Source of the DNA: Paenibacillus tyrphae
GTDB lineage: Bacteria > Bacillota > Bacilli > Paenibacillales > NBRC-103111
Direction of reading: 5' to 3'
Assembly: GCF_024158745.1 (NCBI RefSeq)
Contig: NZ_JAMZAW010000002.1
Location: 310,001 to 374,000 of the forward strand
Length of the DNA stretch: 64,000 bases
The notes beneath the pieces were generated by a model. The model saw only the letters and a program-made list of their open reading frames with translations. It was not told where the DNA came from and did no database searches. A program made the position numbers and the translations under genes. Each line of letters begins with the position of its first letter. Position 1 is the stretch's first letter. Of the stretch, positions 58,724 through 64,000 are shown in pieces.

Positions 58724-58859
58724 TTACTTTATCCCCCTTGTCGAAGAAATGATTGGTATATATAGGATAATTGTACCACAAATAATGACAAGGGCTTTCT
58801 AAAGAAATCTTTATATAGTTTTCAAGACCCACGAAAAAAACAATTGATAATAAGGCCAA
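58710..58859 (-). CDS. Possible small membrane peptide
   Basis: 49 residues from TTG 58859 (LALLSIVFFVGLENYIKISL), ending 14 bp inside the next gene. AAGGAG lies about 12 bases upstream. Weak support. Confidence 0.3.
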   Translation of the reverse strand: MALLSIVFFVGLENYIKISLESPCHYLWYNYPIYTNHFFDKGDKVSGVP

Positions 58860-58876
58860 GATTCCAATTAACTCCT

Positions 58877-59119
58877 TCAATCCAACGATACCCACCGCGG
58901 CGGCGGTGGTGACTCTGGCTCCCATCCCCGAATAACGCGCAACTCGCCTTTGCCTAGTTCGACATACCCATCTCTCACAAGGGCTTTTATGATCGCCCGA
59001 AGCTCCTCAATGGACCGCCCTGAGATCCGGCATATCTTCGCCGCATCCGGCTGCACCCATTCGCTTTTGTATTGGTTCCACAAGATTCTTAGAATCTTCC
59101 TTTCAATATCGCTCAACAT
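58877..59119 (-). CDS. Small winged-helix protein
   Basis: 80 residues (MLSDIERKILRILWNQYKSE, ICRISGRSIEELRAIIKALV, RDGYVELGKGE), a winged-helix DNA-binding layout, then a Pro-rich tail. It overlaps the YolD-like gene by 17 bp. Likely a small regulator. Confidence 0.65.
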   Translation of the reverse strand: MLSDIERKILRILWNQYKSEWVQPDAAKICRISGRSIEELRAIIKALVRDGYVELGKGELRVIRGWEPESPPPPRWVSLD

Positions 59120-59450
59120 TGAACTCAACCCTGATCACGTCGCGAAACTGGATCAACTCCCAACTTTGGCCTGTCTGAACTTTTACGAGACGGTACTGCG
59201 GATCAAGCCCCGTTACAATCCCGACGATTTTCTTGTTCTCGTATTCGTCAAAAAGCGTGATCTCAACGTCCAACGTGTTCGAAAGTGATGCCCGCAGCCG
59301 GCCGAATAGTTCCTGCTGCTCTTCTTCCGTCATCTCTGGCCGCACCTGTTTCTTCGCTTCTTTCCGCTGTAGAATAGAGCTCTCACGATGCTGGGGAATC
59401 ATCATCCTCGTCGATTCCCATAGTCCGTTTCCATTCAGTTTGATGCTCAT
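59103..59450 (-). CDS. YolD-family protein
   Basis: 115 residues from ATG 59450 behind GGAGGGTGAC. MMIPQHRE in the N-terminal part and YENKKIVGIVTGLDPQYRLV with FRDVIRVEF are the YolD pattern. In Bacillus YolD accompanies the Y-family polymerase UvrX/YqjW; no polymerase is adjacent here. Confidence 0.8.
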   Translation of the reverse strand: MSIKLNGNGLWESTRMMIPQHRESSILQRKEAKKQVRPEMTEEEQQELFGRLRASLSNTLDVEITLFDEYENKKIVGIVTGLDPQYRLVKVQTGQSWELIQFRDVIRVEFNVERY

Positions 59451-59483
59451 GATGTCACCCTCCATGTAAGAACGTTTGTTTGT

Positions 59484-59507
59484 ATTATATGCAAACAAAA
59501 TGCGAAC
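59484..59507 (-). promoter_or_regulatory. Promoter and shared 17-bp site upstream of the YolD-like gene
   Basis: TATAAT (59484-59489, minus strand), with GCAAACAAAATGCGAAC at 59491-59507 occupying the spacer and -35 region. The site matches 53334-53350 at 16 of 17 bases. Confidence 0.55.
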
Positions 59508-59513
59508 ATGCAA

Positions 59514-59547
59514 CAAAAAAACGCCGCGGTTACTCGCCGGCGTTTTC
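59514..59547 (-). terminator. Terminator of the small HTH gene
   Basis: AACGCCG pairs with CGGCGTT on the minus strand, followed by seven T. It overlaps the HTH stop codon. Confidence 0.8.
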
Positions 59548-59748
59548 TTCGTCTGGCTTATGCTCAATCACATCATTTGGTTGCACTCGAAAGTAAGTAC
59601 ATATCTTATCAATAACTTCCATTGACACATACTCCCCTTTCCCCATCTTGGCAACTGTTGACGGCCCGAAGCCGAGTGCATGACGAAGATCTTGTTTCTG
59701 CATGTTGTGCTTTGCTAGTAACACCCAAAGTGGTTTATATGAAAACAT
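59530..59748 (-). CDS. XRE-family HTH regulator (YozG-like)
   Basis: 72 residues: KQDLRHALGFGPSTVAKMGK, then VIDKICTYFRVQPNDVIEHK, the YozG/XRE pattern. Divergent from the small-peptide cluster at 59890. The repeats and dyad in between (59796-59876) are its likely operators. Confidence 0.8.
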   Translation of the reverse strand: MFSYKPLWVLLAKHNMQKQDLRHALGFGPSTVAKMGKGEYVSMEVIDKICTYFRVQPNDVIEHKPDEENAGE

Positions 59749-59795
59749 TAAAATCCACCTTTCCGTACTTTATATTCAAATAATAATAAAATAAA

Positions 59796-59876
59796 TACAG
59801 GAAGTCAAATATTTTGATTGACGTAAAATACAGATAATGATATATTAATTACAGGAAGTGAAACATTAACTTCCTG
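59796..59876. promoter_or_regulatory. Divergent control region with TACAGGAAGT repeats
   Basis: TACAGGAAGT occurs at 59796-59805 and 59850-59859; the second copy forms an 8-bp-arm dyad with ACTTCCTG ending at 59876. Between them a good plus-strand promoter: TTGACG (59818-59823), 17 bp, TATATT (59841-59846). Repressor binding would cover the promoter on both sides. Confidence 0.7.
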
Positions 59877-59889
59877 AAAGGGTGATTAA

Positions 59890-60012
59890 ATGAAAGATTG
59901 GGTACTTCTTCTTACGGCTTTCGTTCAACTACTCACAGCAATTATCACACTACAAAATGGCCGAAAGAAAAGCAAAAAAAGGAACCCCACGCCGCGCAGC
60001 CCGCAAACGTAA
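59890..60012 (+). CDS. Small membrane peptide with basic tail
   Basis: 40 residues (MKDWVLLLTAFVQLLTAIIT, then KKSKKRNPTPRSP). One membrane helix and a cationic tail, like type I toxins or regulatory membrane peptides. AAAGGGTG precedes the ATG. First gene after the controlled promoter, followed by a strong hairpin. Confidence 0.6.
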   Translation: MKDWVLLLTAFVQLLTAIITLQNGRKKSKKRNPTPRSPQT

Positions 60013-60028
60013 ATAGGTTCCCTAGAGA

Positions 60029-60056
60029 GGGTCGGATGCACCCGGCCCTCTCACCC
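60029..60056 (+). terminator. GC-rich hairpin after the membrane peptide
   Basis: GAGAGGG.CGG pairs with CCGG.CCCTCTC. No T run, so it may act as a stability hairpin rather than a full terminator. Confidence 0.5.
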
Positions 60057-60100
60057 AATCTTAACATAAAGTAATGTCAAAATAAATGGAGGGATTAGGA

Positions 60101-60187
60101 ATGGACAAGCTCTTTTGGGTCGTCTGGGTTCTGGTTTTAGTCCTCTCGGTAGCTGGTCTCATTAAGGTGTTGCGGAATCGGAAATAA
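60101..60187 (+). CDS. Very small membrane peptide
   Basis: 28 residues (MDKLFWVVWVLVLVLSVAGL), a single membrane helix plus KVLRNRK. GGAGGGATTAGGA precedes the ATG. Part of the plus-strand small-gene series. Confidence 0.5.
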   Translation: MDKLFWVVWVLVLVLSVAGLIKVLRNRK

Positions 60188-60208
60188 CGAACATGGGAGG
60201 TATACGGT

Positions 60209-60373
60209 ATGACGTTTCAAGAAGCACAAGAAATGGTGTTGTCGCAATTGAGAGTTCGGGTTTGGGAAAAGCAATGGGGTGACATCGAAATGGATTATGT
60301 TCGGTATTTTGACGATATAGAGGCCATCGAAGCCTTCAGGAAAGAAACCGGATTCCGTATAGAGATTCTATAA
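60209..60373 (+). CDS. Small phage protein
   Basis: 54 residues (MTFQEAQEMVLSQLRVRVWE), soluble, acidic, helical then beta. GGGAGGTATACGGT precedes the ATG. Function unknown. Confidence 0.6.
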   Translation: MTFQEAQEMVLSQLRVRVWEKQWGDIEMDYVRYFDDIEAIEAFRKETGFRIEIL

Positions 60374-60375
60374 CG

Positions 60376-60392
60376 TAGGCCCTTCGGGGCCT
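60376..60392 (+). terminator. Short GC hairpin between small genes
   Basis: AGGCCC/GGGGCCT with a TTC loop. Tight UUCG-type hairpin, probably an mRNA-stability or attenuation element. Confidence 0.4.
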
Positions 60393-60412
60393 CCATGACG
60401 AGGAGGGGAAAC

Positions 60413-60580
60413 ATGGCCGAAGAGATGCTGACGCTCCGGAATGATCTTCTGGAGCTTCAAAAGTTTTGGGGGGCGGAGGCCTTAGAACGGCCTGACGAAG
60501 CCGGTATTGAGTACGCGAAGGGAGTGAGCTACGGGTTCAAGATTGCAGCGGCTATCGTTGAAACGAAGGAACAAAAATAG
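60413..60580 (+). CDS. Small phage protein
   Basis: 55 residues from ATG 60413 behind AGGAGGGG (MAEEMLTLRNDLLELQKFWG), helical. Function unknown. Confidence 0.6.
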   Translation: MAEEMLTLRNDLLELQKFWGAEALERPDEAGIEYAKGVSYGFKIAAAIVETKEQK

Positions 60581-60583
60581 CTC

Positions 60584-60599
60584 GGGGCTTCGGCCCCTT
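60584..60599 (+). terminator. Short GC hairpin between small genes
   Basis: GGGGC-TTCG-GCCCC, followed by TTC. Same type as 60376-60392. Confidence 0.4.
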
Positions 60600-60639
60600 C
60601 AAAACATCGTCGGCGGACGGTAAACGCTAGGAGGACAAA

Positions 60640-60831
60640 ATGTGGATCGTATCAACGGATGAGTTCGACGCTACTACGCAAGAGTTTGAAGACGAGCGTA
60701 TGGCACGCCATGTATATCAGGAGTATATTACAGAGCGTCATTTTAGCGGTGGATCTTACCGCGTCTACTTGGCGGAAGTCAAGGAATACGACGGGGGTCC
60801 TGCGGATTGGAAAAGAGGAAGCTCCGCCTGA
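60640..60831 (+). CDS. Small phage protein
   Basis: 63 residues (MWIVSTDEFDATTQEFEDER), acidic. AGGAGGACAAA precedes the ATG. Last protein of the plus-strand small-gene series before a terminator. Function unknown. Confidence 0.6.
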   Translation: MWIVSTDEFDATTQEFEDERMARHVYQEYITERHFSGGSYRVYLAEVKEYDGGPADWKRGSSA

Positions 60832-60885
60832 CGATGGCCCGCGCGGAATGGGCCGAAACCTACCGGCACAAGCTGCTGAACGTAA

Positions 60886-60923
60886 AAAATCCCCACCGGC
60901 TCCGTAAGGCTGGCGGGGATTTT
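60886..60923. terminator. Terminator of the small-gene cluster
   Basis: AATCCCC.CCGGC pairs with GC.GG.GGGGATT, with TTTTG after it on the plus strand and TTTTTT on the minus side. It lies between convergent genes. Confidence 0.75.
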
Positions 60924-60957
60924 GTTGGATTGATCTGTACTTTAACTGAGAGGGTAA

Positions 60958-61314
60958 TTACTCCTTAATATGCAAAATATATACGTACTCTAGTGACCTA
61001 TTTTCGTAAACTCCAATCCTCGCCGTACCATCTCCGACTGATTTGATGGTTACTCGACCTGTTCGATGATTAATCTTAATATTGCCAGAATTTGTATTGT
61101 ATGTGAATCTATCCGGATCAGGCAAGTCGAAACGATCACCCACGCGTAAATTCCATACGTCAATGTACTCTGTCTTTGCTGGCGCGATAATCTCTTGGGA
61201 AACACTACTTGTTGAGCTAATTTCGCGCGGTTGAATTTGTTCGGCGCTTGCAGCAGAAGTAATGGAAGTGATGGCTAATGCTGAAAGTAAAGTCAAGGAT
61301 GCAATTTTTTTCAT
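60958..61314 (-). CDS. Secreted phage-encoded protein of unknown function
   Basis: 118 residues with a signal peptide (KKIASLTLLSALAITSITSAASA). The mature part is one beta-sandwich-like domain (FTYNTNSGNIKINHRTGRVT, SVGDGTARIGVYENRS) resembling Ig-like/BIG2 domains. AAAGGAGCG precedes the ATG. Own promoter and operator-like dyad upstream. Candidate lysogenic-conversion gene. Confidence 0.65.
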   Translation of the reverse strand: MKKIASLTLLSALAITSITSAASAEQIQPREISSTSSVSQEIIAPAKTEYIDVWNLRVGDRFDLPDPDRFTYNTNSGNIKINHRTGRVTIKSVGDGTARIGVYENRSLEYVYILHIKE

Positions 61315-61337
61315 GACAATCGCTCCTTTATCTTTTT

Positions 61338-61358
61338 TTGTTCAGTTAATCTGAACAA
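61338..61358. promoter_or_regulatory. Dyad upstream of the secreted-protein gene
   Basis: TTGTTCAG-N5-CTGAACAA, perfect 8-bp arms, about 25 bp before the start codon and overlapping a possible -10 (TTAACT with -35 TTGTAT at 17 bp). Likely operator. Confidence 0.55.
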
Positions 61359-61472
61359 GATCAACAATACAATATTTAACATTAGCTTTTGACCATTTTG
61401 ATTATCTGGCAGAAAAACGGTATTATCCTGAACAAAATTAGTCGAACTTTCCAAAAATCTTGTCGGATGCAT

Positions 61473-61655
61473 TTAACTGCTTTGATGCCGCTTCAACTCG
61501 TTCATAACCTCTCGCATATGCCGCCCTATCTTTATAACTGCCCGCGCTTCCTTGCGGTTATTAGCGATTTTCTGTTCCCGTATCCCTCGTCCCCGTATTT
61601 CTTTCTGTACAGCAGCCAACTCATCCGTAACGGGGCTTTCTTTTTCGAGTAAACA
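61473..61655 (-). pseudogene. Possible remnant of a small gene
   Basis: The 534-bp interval 61315-61848 holds no intact gene. On the minus strand a 61-codon stretch without a usable start encodes a helical, basic sequence (LAAVQKEIRGRGIREQKIAN, GRHMREVMNELKRHQSS). It may be the end of a decayed gene. The rest of the interval is AT-rich, with TATAAT near 61752 that may serve the plus-strand genes. Confidence 0.3.
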
Positions 61656-61848
61656 CGAGGGAATTCAACAATTTTGACGAAAATTATTAAGTTTCAAAAT
61701 AGTCCATTGTTACTATTAACTTTTTTGGAATATTTTACTATTATAATCAAGGATACACTTTTTACTCCGAGTATAAAAACAAGGAGGTTTCAAAAGAAAT
61801 AGTTTTAAAGTGAGAAAATTAAACTTTACTGAACGGAGACAACACATC

Positions 61849-62025
61849 ATGAGTAAGAAAGCATTGGTTGTAGATCTTATCATTACCACTATTTTGTATA
61901 TCTTCTGTATAGTCTGGATGCAACGTGCAAACGTATCAGGAGATGTCTTTTGGCCTGCTGTAATTTTTGTAGGCATCGTGATATTGGTTAGGATTTACAA
62001 CGGATTTTTGAAAAAGAAAAAATAA
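61849..62025 (+). CDS. Small two-helix membrane protein
   Basis: 58 residues (MSKKALVVDLIITTILYIFC, VFWPAVIFVGIVILVRIYNG), two membrane helices, KKKK end. ACGGAGACAAC precedes ATG 61849. It lies 24 bp before a secreted-protein gene and is probably co-transcribed. Immunity or anchoring partner is possible (inference). Confidence 0.6.
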   Translation: MSKKALVVDLIITTILYIFCIVWMQRANVSGDVFWPAVIFVGIVILVRIYNGFLKKKK

Positions 62026-62049
62026 TTCGTAGTGGGAGGAACTTTTATT

Positions 62050-62493
62050 ATGAAAAAAGGAAGTTTGATCGTCGCTGCAACACTTGCTTTGACTGTAAGT
62101 GCCTTTTCCCCTATCTCTTCGTTGGCGTCTGCTGAACCAGTCCAACAAGCCGCAGCGTTAGAATCCTATCAATATGTAGGTACGATGTCGGGCCACACGC
62201 AAGCGGCCAGAGATGCTGCAGCACTTGCGGCAACACTTGCGGGTTCTATTCCCGGTCTTGGGTGGACAGCTAAGGTGGTAATGACTTTGACAGGGTATGG
62301 TGCAAATCAAAGTATTCCTGCAGCTTACTACACATACGACTTATACCAAAAAGGATTTATGACTGAAAATTGGTATCAATATTCGGTGGTTCGATTCTAC
62401 GAAGATAAAGAGCACACTAAGCCAATGGGAGAGTCATGGACATCTAATCCGGTTCATATCGACTTGCCCAACAGTGTGTTGCCCTTACAATAG
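62050..62493 (+). CDS. Secreted protein with Gly/Ala-rich hydrophobic core, unknown function
   Basis: 147 residues from ATG 62050 behind GGGAGG. Signal peptide (KKGSLIVAATLALTVSAFSP, cleavage near LASAEP). Mature N-terminus AARDAAALAATLAGSIPGLG is a hydrophobic helical hairpin like those in pore-forming bacteriocins; the C-terminal half is soluble (FYEDKEHTKPMGESW). With the membrane protein upstream it could be a secreted toxin and partner pair (inference). Confidence 0.6.
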   Translation: MKKGSLIVAATLALTVSAFSPISSLASAEPVQQAAALESYQYVGTMSGHTQAARDAAALAATLAGSIPGLGWTAKVVMTLTGYGANQSIPAAYYTYDLYQKGFMTENWYQYSVVRFYEDKEHTKPMGESWTSNPVHIDLPNSVLPLQ

Positions 62494-62512
62494 ATTAATA
62501 AGTTTGCAACAA

Positions 62513-62540
62513 AAAACCCCCGTTGGCTAACGGGGGTTTT
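62513..62540. terminator. Strong bidirectional terminator
   Basis: AAAACCCCCGTT-GGCT-AACGGGGGTTTT between convergent genes: the secreted-protein gene and the end of the lysis module. Confidence 0.92.
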
Positions 62541-62548
62541 CACTTTAA

Positions 62549-63223
62549 CTATCCCCTCTGGTCTAGGGGAATTGCTGCTGGATTCTCCGCGTCTACATCA
62601 ATCCCCTGAGTACGTGCATTGATCACGGCCAACACATGCGTATATTCCCCAGCCGTCAGAGTTCGATCAAGAACCTTCTGGCACCATTGCCATTCTATTT
62701 CCCCCTTGTTATATGCTGCCCCTAAAATGTTGTATGCTTGTTTCCAGAACCAATCGTCCGCTTTGATTGCCATATTATCCACATCCTCGTCAGTAATTTC
62801 GCAATAAAGTTCAAGGTATTCCCCGGGATCAACATGCGCGCCGTAACCGTAACTTGGCGTGTCCTTGGACCGGACTTCGTAATGCAGATGGGACCCGGTG
62901 CTGCGGCCGGTCGTCCCTTGGTACCCGACGATATTTCCTTTGGAGATCGTCTGGCCTTTTTGGGCGGCCACCGAATCAAGATGGCAATAGCAATGGACAT
63001 ACCCCTTTTTATCCCGCAGCGCGACCACGTTTCCATAGCCACCGAATCCTGTGCCCGCAACGCCTTCGCCGGCAAAAAGAATAACCCCACCAACAAAGGC
63101 GGGGATTGGAAAACGATGATATTTGACGAGGTCGATGCCCGTGTGAAATACTCGGCTGCCGGTGAATGGATCGGACCGGTATCCGTACGGGCTTGTTATT
63201 TTCCAGCCTTCGAAAACGTTCAT
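62549..63223 (-). CDS. M23-family peptidoglycan endopeptidase (phage lysin or tail hydrolase)
   Basis: 224 residues. SPYGYRSDPFTGSRVFHTGI and HLHYEVRSK carry the Zn ligands (H.GID, H.H) of the LytM/M23 fold. A helical C-terminal 75 residues may bind wall or tail. No signal peptide, so release needs a holin or the protein is part of the virion. It is the last gene of the leftward late module, 15 bp after the glucosaminidase-like gene. Confidence 0.88.
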   Translation of the reverse strand: MNVFEGWKITSPYGYRSDPFTGSRVFHTGIDLVKYHRFPIPAFVGGVILFAGEGVAGTGFGGYGNVVALRDKKGYVHCYCHLDSVAAQKGQTISKGNIVGYQGTTGRSTGSHLHYEVRSKDTPSYGYGAHVDPGEYLELYCEITDEDVDNMAIKADDWFWKQAYNILGAAYNKGEIEWQWCQKVLDRTLTAGEYTHVLAVINARTQGIDVDAENPAAIPLDQRG

Positions 63224-63238
63224 ATTGTCGCTCGCCTC

Positions 63239-63865
63239 CTACTGTTCCGGCAGGCCAGACGCCCGGCGCAATGCATTTGCAAGCGTCCGCTGCCAATCTC
63301 GGAGTTTTACTGCGGTTTCCGCTCCTTCGGTGTCTCCAGCAGCGAGTGCCGCCTGATATGATGCCTCATGCGTCGCATATGCCGGCTTGAGATAGCCGTC
63401 AATGATATTGTTTGCGATTTCTGCTTTCAGCACCGGTTCGTTGACCTCCTCTAATGTGTATCCTTGTTTCGCATTACTTCTTAGCCTCGAAATCAGGCTC
63501 TCCGCATAGTTTGGGTCAGCTGCCCATCCTTGCCGCGCAATTTCACGTATCTGCCCCTCTTCTGTCCGCTGGAGCCTCACTCCGGCATACCGTGGATTGC
63601 GCTGGATGAAATCAACATACCCGACAACTGGGTCGTCGTATCGGACGTAATAGCCGCCTTCGCTCGCAGGGCGAGCTGTGCCTTTCATAGATTCGGGATA
63701 TTGCGGCGTCCAAGTTTGGCCCGCGATATTTCTATTTTCGGTGAAGTTTCTACTTTGAAAATAACCGGTTTCCCATTGCCATTGAGCAAAAATGACTGTA
63801 GCAAACCAGCCGGTTTGACGGCTGGCCTCCTTCGCTTTCTCCCACCAATGATTTGTGTCAAACAT
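63239..63865 (-). CDS. Glucosaminidase-like phage lysin (GH73/FlgJ-type)
   Basis: 208 residues from ATG 63865 behind AGAGGAGCAAG. ASRQTGWFATVIFAQWQWETG with its Glu, FTENRNIAG and GYYVRYDDPVVGYVDFIQRN follow the GH73/N-acetylglucosaminidase pattern. Cuts the glycan backbone while the adjacent M23 enzyme cuts peptides. The start overlaps the stop of the upstream gene. Confidence 0.8.
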   Translation of the reverse strand: MFDTNHWWEKAKEASRQTGWFATVIFAQWQWETGYFQSRNFTENRNIAGQTWTPQYPESMKGTARPASEGGYYVRYDDPVVGYVDFIQRNPRYAGVRLQRTEEGQIREIARQGWAADPNYAESLISRLRSNAKQGYTLEEVNEPVLKAEIANNIIDGYLKPAYATHEASYQAALAAGDTEGAETAVKLRDWQRTLANALRRASGLPEQ

Positions 63866-64000
63866 TGTCCGCTTGCTCCTCTCGCTTCTGATGATGCCGC
63901 ACCCGTTCCATTGCCTCCTCGAAGGATTCGCCATCTTGCGGAATCGGATTGCAGTCGGGCCGCGCCAGCTTCTGCATCATGAATTCGCCCAAGGGTAGAT
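63858..64000 (-). CDS. Phage late protein, C-terminal part only
   Basis: 47 visible codons at the window edge (GEFMMQKLARPDCNPIPQDG, SFEEAMERVRHHQKREEQAD), ending in a stop that overlaps the glucosaminidase start. Function cannot be judged. Confidence 0.6.
   Translation of the reverse strand, partial: LPLGEFMMQKLARPDCNPIPQDGESFEEAMERVRHHQKREEQADNV

Noticed and set aside
59467..59507. LexA/SOS box at the YolD promoter
   Set aside because: Only half-sites resembling GAAC-N4-GTTC are present; the conserved feature is a direct repeat, not the SOS palindrome.
60836..60970. 44-codon plus-strand frame (MARAEWAETY...) after the small-gene cluster
   Set aside because: It runs through the terminator stem 60886-60923 and beyond; the ribosome site is poor. 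A shorter real peptide cannot be excluded.
1..64000. tRNA, rRNA, T-box or other known riboswitches
   Set aside because: I looked for cloverleaf-like arms, CCA ends and familiar riboswitch cores by eye and saw none that I could support. A covariance-model scan would be decisive.

Overview
The window looks like a Paenibacillus-type (Bacillota, Paenibacillaceae) chromosome carrying a large prophage or prophage-like element. The host part (1 to about 28,830) has the family's usual hallmarks: a YesM/YesN two-component pair beside a sugar ABC transporter, several other two-component systems, an SLH-anchored surface protein, lipoprotein signal sequences, AGGAGG-type ribosome sites, and the sporulation-associated kinase gene prkA.

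Host layout: (1) 1-5,569, minus strand: YesM-like kinase, YesN-like regulator, solute-binding lipoprotein and a cut-off permease. (2) 5,729-8,637: a 7TMR-DISM kinase and an OmpR-type regulator. (3) 8,811-12,320: a MATE exporter and a DUF2334 secreted deacetylase-like protein. (4) 13,135-14,679, plus strand: a PAS histidine kinase with a LytTR-like N-terminus. (5) 14,768-23,377, minus strand: a response regulator/kinase pair next to an RND-type exporter, its membrane-fusion lipoprotein and a secreted protein. (6) 23,571-27,503, plus strand: a 1,310-residue secreted phosphoesterase with LamG-like, cadherin-like and three SLH domains, preceded by four Pho-box-like repeats. (7) 27,795-28,829: the C-terminal half of prkA, ending at the prophage. 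Two copies of a 205-216 bp hairpin element with co-varying stems sit in host intergenic regions, each flanked by a duplicated terminator hairpin.

The prophage runs from about 28,830 past the right edge. From left to right: a left-end hairpin pair and a secreted-protein gene with its own promoter (29,338); a dense leftward early operon (29,858-50,352) of small proteins, a C5 cytosine methyltransferase whose middle carries a second long reading frame, a RuvC-like resolvase, dimeric dUTPase, DnaB helicase, G39P-like loader/inhibitor, replisome organizer, metallo-beta-lactamase-fold protein, RecT and an SbcC-like ATPase; a control region (50,041-54,243) with several XRE regulators, a Rha regulator, a CI-like repressor, a LytTR-like protein and a degenerate ImmA-like protein; an agr-type quorum-sensing locus (54,270-55,828) opposite a CPBP membrane protease; then a ligase, small hydrophobic peptides, secreted proteins, and the end of a lysis/late module (62,549 to the edge) transcribed leftwards.

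The most unusual part is 53,432-56,625. AgrD (40 residues, too short for ordinary gene calling), AgrB with its His/Cys pair, an AgrC-like membrane sensor with no kinase domain, and a small helix-turn-helix protein form one operon. It fires divergently from the CPBP protease through two sigma-A promoters whose -35 boxes each touch a copy of one perfect 14-bp palindrome. A LytTR-like protein, the DNA-binding fold of AgrA but without a receiver, lies just beyond the operon. No integrase is visible in the 35 kb of prophage seen here; it and the 5' half of prkA should lie beyond the right edge. Product names rest on motif recognition by eye. No database search was run.
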